Positions 36,255-43,900 of a DNA stretch of 64,000 nucleotides are shown here, piece by piece. The stretch's first letter is position 1. Each line of letters begins with the position of its first letter. The DNA comes from Pollutimonas bauzanensis. GTDB lineage: Bacteria; Pseudomonadota; Gammaproteobacteria; Burkholderiales; Burkholderiaceae_B. The stretch is from assembly GCF_900129885.1 (NCBI RefSeq), contig NZ_FQXE01000006.1:26179-90178 (forward strand). Direction: 5' to 3'. A program made the position numbers and the translations under genes. A model generated the notes under the pieces. That model searched no databases. It saw only the letters and a program-made list of their open reading frames with translations, and was not told the origin of the DNA.

Positions 36255-36279
36255 CTTATCCACACTCTCTGTGAATAAG
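36255..36279. other. Inverted pair of DnaA-box-like 9-mers (or hairpin)
   Basis: TTATCCACA (36256-36264) matches the DnaA consensus. TGTGAATAA (36270-36278), its one-mismatch reverse complement, follows after 5 bp. CTTATCCACA / TGTGAATAAG can also form a 10-bp stem 56 bp after the Bug gene. One box is expected by chance at this scale; the pair is less so. The remainder of the 230-bp gap holds the promoter at 36375. Confidence 0.35.
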
Positions 36280-36374
36280 CCTGAGCATAACTTCTGCATA
36301 GCTGGCGCAGGGGCAGGAAAACCGCCACCCTCTGGTTGATTGAGCGTCAACTGGCCATTTGGCCGGTATCCGCG

Positions 36375-36403
36375 TTGACCGCCCGGGATCCTCGCAGTAG
36401 TAT
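36375..36403 (+). promoter_or_regulatory. Sigma-70 promoter of the aldo/keto reductase gene
   Basis: TTGACC (36375-36380) and TAGTAT (36398-36403) with exactly 17-bp spacing; ribosome site AGGAG follows at 36418. Just upstream, ACTGGCC-ATTT-GGCCGGT is a near-perfect dyad. Confidence 0.65.
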
Positions 36404-36429
36404 GGCCTGCAACCTACAGGAGATTCGCC

Positions 36430-37371
36430 ATGCTGAAGCGCCCGCTTGGACAATCCGGAATCGAGATCGCGCCGCTGGTCTTCGGCGGCAATGTATTCGG
36501 CTGGACGGTGGATCAGGCCAGCTCGTTCACGCTGCTGGACCGGTTCGTGGAACAGGGCTTGAACGCCATCGACACCGCCGACGTCTATTCGGCGTGGGCG
36601 CCGGGCAATGCCGGCGGCGAATCCGAGACGATAATCGGCGACTGGCTGAAGCGGCGCGGGCGCCGCGACGACGTGGTGCTGATCAGCAAGGTCGGCATGT
36701 GGGAAGGGCGCAAGGGGCTGTCCGCGCGCAATATCGAAGCGGCCATCGAGGACTCCCTGCGCCGCATGCGGACCGACTATCTGGACGTCTACTTCGCCCA
36801 TGTCGATGACGAGGACGTGCCCCTGGAGGAAACACTGGGGGCGTTTTCCCGCCTGGTCGCCGCGGGCAAGGCGCGCGCGATAGGCGCGTCGAACTATGCG
36901 CCCGCCCGGGTCGAGGCGGCGCTGTCAGCCTCCGCGCAGCGCCAGCTGGCGCGCTACGAGGTGCTGGAACCCTTGTATAACCTGTATGACCGCGATGAGT
37001 TCGAGTCCGGCCTCGCCGGGCTGGCCGCGGAAAAGAAGCTGGGCGTGATCTGCTACTTCAGCCTGGCCAGCGGCTTCCTGACCGGCAAGTATCGTTCGGA
37101 AGCGGATCTGGCCGGCAGCAAGCGGGCCGGCATGCTGAAAAAGTATTTCGACGCCCGCGGTCAGCGCATTCTGGCGGCGCTCAATGACATGGCGCGGGAA
37201 TTGGCCGCGACGCCGGCGCAGATCGCGCTCGCCTGGCTTATCGCCCGCCCCGGCGTCACCGCGCCGATCGCCAGCGCGACCAGCGTGGCCCAGCTCGACG
37301 ACATCCTGGGCGCGGTCCGCCTGCCGCTATCCGACGCGGCCATGCGCAAGCTCGACGAGGCCAGCGCCTAG
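36430..37371 (+). CDS. Aldo/keto reductase
   Basis: 313 residues, a TIM-barrel NADPH reductase. The catalytic tetrad is visible: Asp and Tyr in IDTADVYSAW, Lys in VVLISKVGMWEG, His in DVYFAHVDDED. The C-terminal part (ASATSVAQLDDILGAV) holds the NADPH phosphate site region. It resembles the general-stress-protein/YajO-like group. Substrate unknown. It has its own promoter and stands alone. Confidence 0.9.
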   Translation: MLKRPLGQSGIEIAPLVFGGNVFGWTVDQASSFTLLDRFVEQGLNAIDTADVYSAWAPGNAGGESETIIGDWLKRRGRRDDVVLISKVGMWEGRKGLSARNIEAAIEDSLRRMRTDYLDVYFAHVDDEDVPLEETLGAFSRLVAAGKARAIGASNYAPARVEAALSASAQRQLARYEVLEPLYNLYDRDEFESGLAGLAAEKKLGVICYFSLASGFLTGKYRSEADLAGSKRAGMLKKYFDARGQRILAALNDMARELAATPAQIALAWLIARPGVTAPIASATSVAQLDDILGAVRLPLSDAAMRKLDEASA

Positions 37372-37412
37372 GGGCTGTGGCGCGGGCCTCCCGCCATCAC
37401 CAGGGGTACGGT

Positions 37413-38270
37413 TCAGTTGGCGCCGCGCAGTCCCTGTTCAAAGCGCAGCCGCGCCTCCTCCTCGAAGCGGGCGTCTTCGAGGTCGTCCATCAGCGCGGCC
37501 AGGTCCACCGGGCGGGAGTCGACTTCCACGCTGCCGGTCAGGACGGAATCCACCGCCAGCTCGCCGGCTTCGAAGAGCGCCCAGATTTCCTTGCCATAGC
37601 TTGTGCCGAGCAGTTGCGGCGCGAATTGCGCGAAGAATGTCGCGAGGTTTTCGACATCGCGCTCCAGCATGGCGGCGGCTTCGTTGTTGCCGGCGGCGTC
37701 GACGGCCTGCGGCAGGTCGATGATGACCGGGCCGTCGGCGGCCAGCAGGATGTTGTATTCGGAAAGGTCGCCATGAATCACGCCGGCGCACAGCATGCGC
37801 ACGACCTGGTTGATCAGCAGCGCGTGCAGTTCCATGGCGCGCGCTTCGTTCATGTCGACATCGTTGAGGCGCGGCGCGACATTGCCCATGTCGTCGACCA
37901 CCAGTTCCATCAGCAATACGCCGTCGGTGCAGATATACGGCTGCGGCACGCGCACCTCCGCATTGGCCAGGCGGAACAGCGCGTCGACTTCGGCGTTCTG
38001 CCATAGCTCTTCCTGCATCTGGCGCCCGTAGCGTGTGCCTTTCTCCATGGCGCGCGCCTGGCGGCTGTTCTGGACCTTGCGGCCATCGCGGTAAGAGGCG
38101 GCTTGCCGGAAACTGCGCTGTTTGGCGTCCTTGTAGACCTTGGCGCAGCGGATGGAGGCGCCGCTGCGCACCACATACACCGTCGCTTCCTTGCCGCTCA
38201 TCAATTGGCTGATGACTTCGTCGATCAGCCCTTCCTCGACGAGGGGGATCAGCCGTTTAGGTGTTTTCAT
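37413..38270 (-). CDS. RIO1-family protein kinase
   Basis: 285 residues. A RIO-type atypical kinase: SGKEATVYVV near residue 25 is the P-loop equivalent, CAKVYKDAKQRSFR holds the ATP-anchoring Lys, VIHGDLSEYNILL is the catalytic loop with Asp, and VIIDLPQAVD replaces the DFG metal-binding motif as in RIO1. Bacterial members are thought to phosphorylate proteins, but their targets are poorly known. Convergent with the aldo/keto reductase. Confidence 0.9.
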   Translation of the reverse strand: MKTPKRLIPLVEEGLIDEVISQLMSGKEATVYVVRSGASIRCAKVYKDAKQRSFRQAASYRDGRKVQNSRQARAMEKGTRYGRQMQEELWQNAEVDALFRLANAEVRVPQPYICTDGVLLMELVVDDMGNVAPRLNDVDMNEARAMELHALLINQVVRMLCAGVIHGDLSEYNILLAADGPVIIDLPQAVDAAGNNEAAAMLERDVENLATFFAQFAPQLLGTSYGKEIWALFEAGELAVDSVLTGSVEVDSRPVDLAALMDDLEDARFEEEARLRFEQGLRGAN

Positions 38271-38390
38271 GCGGCCGCCCGCGGCGGACTGCCGGGCTTG
38301 GCGCCGTTGGTGGGTAGGGTAGCCGGTCTCGCCCGCGGTGACGCGGCATAGGGAAAAATTTGGATCATGGCTGATTATACGGGCCAGCGC

Positions 38391-39038
38391 CTATATGCCG
38401 CCCAACCTGCGCGGCCCGGCCGGCGTCTGGATATGCGCAATCAGGTAGGGCTGCCGGCCCTGCTCCAGGGGAAACGCCGCGAAACGCCCTTCGAAACCTA
38501 TGCTGTCCAGCATGCCGGACAGCATGGCGGCTTGCGGATGGAAGGCCTCCAGGCGGATCAGGGAGCAGCCCGCGTCCTGCATGCCGCTGGCCGGATGCGC
38601 CTGGGTGCGCCATTGGATCAGGGCCGGCGCGGCGCCCTGGAGCGCCAGGGCGCCGTCTTCCGGAATGGTGATCAGCCAATCCAGGCCTGCGCGCGTCATG
38701 GCTTGGACCGCGCCAGGCGCGAGCGGCGATGCCGCTTGCGCCGCCCCATATATGTCATTGCTGCGGACCACCCACGTGGCCAATTGCGGGCGGCTGTTCC
38801 AATGCGCGTCGTCGAGCTGGAACCAGCGCGGCCGGGGCGGCGCCGGCGCCTGGGGATCGGCGGCAATGACTTCGAGATAAAGATCGTCGCCCAGCCTCAA
38901 CAGGCAGTTGTGAGTGCCCATGCCCGGATGTTCGCCGCCCGCTTGCGGTTCGACGCCAAGGGCCTGGCGCAGATAGTCCCTGCCCTGCGTCAATGACGGG
39001 GCGGTGACGACGATGTGGTCGATGCGTGATTGGAGCAT
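38391..39038 (-). CDS. VOC-family protein (glyoxalase-3-like domain)
   Basis: 215 residues from the ATG at 39038, with AAGGAG about 10 bp upstream; the frame is open to 39260 but that part lacks family features. IDHIVVTAPSLTQGRDYLRQALG starts the domain and MGTHNCLLRLGDDLYLEVIAADP follows, as in glyoxalase-like single-domain proteins. Function unknown. Divergent from pabC. Confidence 0.83.
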   Translation of the reverse strand: MLQSRIDHIVVTAPSLTQGRDYLRQALGVEPQAGGEHPGMGTHNCLLRLGDDLYLEVIAADPQAPAPPRPRWFQLDDAHWNSRPQLATWVVRSNDIYGAAQAASPLAPGAVQAMTRAGLDWLITIPEDGALALQGAAPALIQWRTQAHPASGMQDAGCSLIRLEAFHPQAAMLSGMLDSIGFEGRFAAFPLEQGRQPYLIAHIQTPAGPRRLGGI

Positions 39039-39182
39039 GGCGGGTTTCTCCTTATGTAGCGGGGATTTTAGCTTGCATGGTCGCGCTGGCTCGTCACGCC
39101 TTGCTCTTGCAGCGGCGGCCGCCTTGTACAATCCGGCTGCATACGCATCGGTAAAACACACCATAGGGATCTTGCATCTGCC

Positions 39183-39821
39183 ATGCCTGCCTCGGACGTT
39201 CAACTCATAGAAACCCTGCGCGTCGAGCCGGGACGCGACGCGCCCCTGCTGTCCGGCCACTGGCGGCGGCTGCGGGATTCATGCGCGGCGCTGGGCTACG
39301 ACTGGCCCGGCGCGGCGCTGGTCCAGGCCGTGCAGCAGCATATAGGCCAGCTGGATCCGGGCGGCAGCCACCGCCTGCGCCTCTTGTTGGGCAAGAACGG
39401 GCAATATTCCCTGGAATCCAGCCCGCTGCCCGCCACGCCGCAGCCTGTGCGCCTGCGGCTGGCCCGCGCCGCGCTGCAAGCCGACCCTTGCTGGCTGCGC
39501 CACAAAACCACGCGGCGCCCCTGGTATGCGCCTGCCCAGGACTGGCTGGCCCGGCACCCGGAATACTTCGACGTGGTGTATTGCAATGGCGAGGACGAGG
39601 TCTGCGAAGGCAGCCGCAGCAATATATACATCCTGGATGCCGGCAATGTGTGGCTGACCCCGCCGCTGGATTGCGGATTGCTGCCGGGAGTGCAGCGCCA
39701 GGCGCTGCTGGACGGCGGCCTGGTCCGGGAATCCCGCATCACCCGGCGCCAGCTTGTCGACGCCCGCGCCATTCGCGTGTCCAATGCGCTGCGCGGCTGG
39801 CTGGACGCGACGCTGGGCTAG
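39183..39821 (+). CDS. pabC: Aminotransferase class IV, aminodeoxychorismate lyase-like
   Basis: 212 residues, shorter than E. coli PabC (~269). WLRHKTTRRPWYAPA contains the PLP lysine K108; EVCEGSRSNIYIL and LLPGVQRQALLDGG are the family signatures. It probably forms 4-aminobenzoate from aminodeoxychorismate. PabB is the convergent neighbour, which supports the role. Start ATG at 39183. Confidence 0.85.
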   Translation: MPASDVQLIETLRVEPGRDAPLLSGHWRRLRDSCAALGYDWPGAALVQAVQQHIGQLDPGGSHRLRLLLGKNGQYSLESSPLPATPQPVRLRLARAALQADPCWLRHKTTRRPWYAPAQDWLARHPEYFDVVYCNGEDEVCEGSRSNIYILDAGNVWLTPPLDCGLLPGVQRQALLDGGLVRESRITRRQLVDARAIRVSNALRGWLDATLG

Positions 39822-39861
39822 GCGCTACGGGCGCCGCCCTTGCGCAGCACGGCTGCGGCTG

Positions 39862-40992
39862 TTATGAGGCGGGCTGCAGGATACGGGCTTTCCACAGGCA
39901 TTCCTGCCATTCGAGTTCGGGCGCCGAGTCGTATACGATGCCGCCGCCCACCCCGAAGATGCCGCAGCCGTCCTGCCGCATTTCTATGGTCCGTATGGCC
40001 ACGTTCAAGGAGCAGTCGCCGCCGGGCGCCAGCCACCCCACGCTGCCGCAATAAATCCCGCGCGGCGCATCTTCCAGTTCGCGGATTTTCTTCATGGCGG
40101 CGATCTTGGGGGCGCCGGTAATCGACCCGCAGGGAAACAGCGCCCGCAGCAATTCTTCCAGGCTCTTGCCAGGCGCCTGGGCCGTAATGGTGGACGTGAG
40201 CGTCCAGACCGAGGGATAGCGCTCGAGGGAGAAAAGCGACTCGACCTTGACCGACCCCGGCGTGGCCAGCCGGCCCAGGTCATTGCGCAGCAGGTCCACG
40301 ATCATGAGGTTTTCCGCAAGGTTTTTCTCGCTGCGCAGAAGATCCTGCCCCGAGCGCTGATCGAGCGCCGGGTCGACATGGCGCGGCGCCGTGCCCTTCA
40401 TGGGGCGCACGGTCAGCGTCGCGCCTTTGCGCGCAAAAAAAAGCTCGGGTGAAAACGACAGAATGCGGCGCGCCCCGTCTTCGATATAGGCGGCGTGGCC
40501 CGCGGGGTGGCACGCGGCTATGCCGCGGTACAAATCGCGCGGCGGAGTGGAGGTCTCGACCTCGATGGGAAACGTATAGTTGGTTTGATACAGTTCGCCG
40601 CGGCCTATGCCGGCGCGTATCTCCTCGATGTTGCGCAGATATTGTTCTTTGTCGACCAGGGGCCGGCTTTCCAGGGCGGCGGGGCTGTCGGCGGCGGGGG
40701 CGTCCCATGCCGGCACATGCGCGGCCCGCTTGTAGGCCAAGGCTGTCAATCGGGGAAGTTCGGCGTCATCGGCGCGCGCCCGCGGGCGCGCCGATGACGC
40801 CGAGGCCGGCTCCAGCCATTCGCCCAATTCATAGTCCAGCAGCAGGGCCAGCCAGCAGCCCCGCCGCTGAGCGGCCTCGATGGCGTCGAACGCGGCCGGC
40901 AGCTCGGCGGCGCGGCGCGCGCTGATGCGATGGCTGAAGTCTAGCAGTTCCAGCGCCTGCCCCGACAGGCGGTCTTCGAAACGGCAGAGCAT
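39862..40992 (-). CDS. pabB: Aminodeoxychorismate synthase component I
   Basis: 376 residues, chorismate-binding enzyme making aminodeoxychorismate for folate. GRGELYQTNYTFPIEV, TVRPMKGTAPRHVDP (with the catalytic Lys), LRNDLGRLATPGSV and CGSITGAPKIAAMKKI are all present. The N-terminal part is shortened relative to E. coli PabB (~450). Its ATG overlaps the UvrA-like stop by one base (TGATG), so it depends on translation of that gene. Confidence 0.93.
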   Translation of the reverse strand: MLCRFEDRLSGQALELLDFSHRISARRAAELPAAFDAIEAAQRRGCWLALLLDYELGEWLEPASASSARPRARADDAELPRLTALAYKRAAHVPAWDAPAADSPAALESRPLVDKEQYLRNIEEIRAGIGRGELYQTNYTFPIEVETSTPPRDLYRGIAACHPAGHAAYIEDGARRILSFSPELFFARKGATLTVRPMKGTAPRHVDPALDQRSGQDLLRSEKNLAENLMIVDLLRNDLGRLATPGSVKVESLFSLERYPSVWTLTSTITAQAPGKSLEELLRALFPCGSITGAPKIAAMKKIRELEDAPRGIYCGSVGWLAPGGDCSLNVAIRTIEMRQDGCGIFGVGGGIVYDSAPELEWQECLWKARILQPAS

Positions 40993-43900
40993 CAGCGGGC
41001 GGCTTCCATGAAAGGCCCGAGCACGGCTCCTGTATGGGATTGCTTCTTCAGCCCTACGATATGTTCGGGCGTGCCTTCGGCCACCAGGCGCCCGCCGCCA
41101 TTGCCGCCTTCAGGCCCCAGGTCGAGTATCCAGTCGGCTTCGGCGATCACGTCCAAGTTGTGCTCGATCACGACGACAGTGTTGCCGGCGTCGACCAGGC
41201 GGTGCAATACATGGATCAGCTTTTCGACATCGGCCATGGACAGGCCCACGGTGGGCTCGTCCAGCACATACAGGGTGTGGGGGATGCGCGAGGCGCGGCC
41301 GGTTTTTATCACGCCGTCGGTCAGCCTGGCCTTGGTCAGTTCGGTAACCAGCTTGATGCGCTGGGCTTCGCCGCCCGACAGCGTGGGCGAGGGCTGGCCC
41401 AGCGTCAGATAACCCAGGCCGACGTCCTGCATCAGTTGCAAGGGCCGCGAGATTTTCGAATGCGCGGCGAAGTAGGCGATGGCTTCGTCCACTTCCATTT
41501 TCAGCACCTCGCCGGCATTCTTGTCGCGCCATGTCACGTTCAGCGTATCGCGGTTGAAGCGTTCGCCCGTGCAGGCGTCGCACAGCACTTTCACGTCGGG
41601 CAGGAAGCTCATTTCTATGGTGCGCAGGCCTTGCCCTTCGCACACCGGGCAGCGGCCCTCGCCGGTGTTGAAGGAGAAGCGCGCCGCCGTCCAGCCGCGT
41701 ATACGCGCATCGCGCGTCTCGGCGAAAAGCTTGCGCACGTCGTCCCAGAATCCGATATAGGTGGCCGGGCAGGAGCGTGGCGTCTTGCCTATGGGGGTCT
41801 GGTCGACCTCCAGTACGCGATCGATGTGCTCCCATCCCGTGATCTCCACGCAGCCGTGCCAGCCGGGCGCGCGGCGTTGAGAAACCGCCTGCGCCAGGTT
41901 GTCCAGCAATACATCGCGCGCCAGCGTGGATTTCCCTGACCCCGACACGCCGGTCACGACGCTCAGGCGCCCTATGGGCAGGCGCGCCGTCACGTTATGC
42001 AGATTGTGCAGATGCGCTTTGCTGACCTGGATCATGGGGGTGTCGGCGCCGACCGGGCGGCGCGCCTGCAATGGATGGCGCAGAGGCGTTTTCAGGTAGC
42101 GCCCGGTGACCGAAGCGGGGCTGTCGATGATATCCTGCGCCGTGCCTTGCGCCACGACCATGCCGCCGCGCACGCCCGCTCCGGGGCCGATATCGATGAT
42201 GTGCGAGGCGCGGCGTATGGTGTCTTCGTCGTGCTCCACCACCACCAGTGTGTTGCCATTGCCTTCCAGCGCCGCCAGGGCGTTGAGCAGGATCTGATTG
42301 TCGCGCGGATGCAGGCCTATGGTGGGCTCGTCCAGCACATAGCACACGCCTTGCAGGTTGGAGCCCAATTGCGCGGCCAGCCGTATGCGTTGCGCTTCGC
42401 CGCCCGACAAGGTGGGCGCGGCGCGGTCCAGGGCCAGATAGCTCAGGCCGACCTCGTGCATGAAGTTGAGCCGGCCCTGGATCTCCACCAGGATATCGCG
42501 GGCGATTTCGACTTCGCGGCCGCGGCTGACCAGGCCGGCAAAAAAGGTTTGCGCGTCGGATACGGGCAAGGCCGCCAGTTCGGCGATGGATCGCCCGCGC
42601 CAGCGGAAAGCGCGGGAAACCGGATTGAGCCGTTCGCCATGGCAACTGCTGCAGGTTTCGGTATTGCCTTCGTACCAGGCGTTCCAGGCGGTTTCCTCGC
42701 CAGTCTGTTCGGCATCGAAGCCCGAAAGCTGCAGGCCGGTGCCGAAGCAACTGGTGCACCAGCCGTGCTTGGAATTGTAGGAGAACATGCGCGGGTCGGG
42801 CTCGGGAAAGCTGGTGCCGCAGCTAGGGCAGGCGCGCTTTACCGAGAAATGGCGCTGTTCGGCGGCCTGGCTCAGCCCGCCCAGGCGCCTTTCATCCAGC
42901 GTCGCGGCGTCGCCGTCGGTCAGGCCGACCAGCACGCTGAAGCTGCCCTGGCCATGCTCGAGCGCGCTGCGTACGGCTTCGCGCAGGGCGGGTTCATGAT
43001 TGGCATCGACGACCAGGTCGGCGACGGGCAGTTCTATGCTGTGTTCCTTGTAGCGGTCCAGCCGCGGCCACGGGGCGACGGGGATGAAATCGCCGTCCAC
43101 GCGCAAATGCGTATAGCCTTTGCCCGCGGCCCATTTGGCCAGGTCGGTGTAATAGCCTTTGCGCGCGGTGACCAGCGGCGAGAGCACGCCGATGTGGCGC
43201 CCCTTGTAGTCGCGCAGCAACTGGGCGACTATCTGTTCGGCCTTTTGCGGTTCGACCGGGACGTCGCAGGTGGGGCACATCTGCGTGCCCAGCTTCACAT
43301 ACAGCAGGCGCAGGAAGTGATGGATTTCCGTCATGGTCGCCACGGTGGACTTGCGCCCGCCCCGGCTGGTGCGCTGTTCGATGGCGACCGTCGGGGGAAT
43401 GCCGTAGATGGCGTCCACATCGGGCTTGCCGGCCGGCTGGACGATGGCGCGCGCGTAGGCGTTGAGCGATTCCAGGTAGCGGCGCTGGCCTTCGTTGAAC
43501 AGGATGTCGAAGGCCAGCGTCGATTTGCCCGACCCCGACACCCCGGTGATCACCGTGAAGGTATCGCGCGGAATGCTGACGTTGATGCCTTTCAGATTGT
43601 GCTCGCGGGCGTTGACGATATCTATGCTCTGCACGCGGCCGCGCTGATGCCTGAGCAGGCTTTGCAGCGGCGTGCCGCTTGCGCCGGCATACTCGGCGGC
43701 GGGTTCGGCGAGCAGCCGCGCCTGATGCGATTTGTCTTCGTAGACAATGGCGCTGGTGTAATCGACCAGCGCCCGTCCGGTATGCGAGGCATGGTTGTCC
43801 ATCAGGTCTTCGGGAGTGCCCACGCCGACCACCGCGCCGCCGGCGTCGCCGCCCTCGGGGCCGAGGTCGATCAGCCAGTCGGCCGCCCTGATGACATCGA

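Noticed and set aside
36255-36279. Replication origin
   Set aside because: Only one exact DnaA box and one inexact box, no DUE-like AT-rich stretch and no dnaA or dnaN gene nearby.
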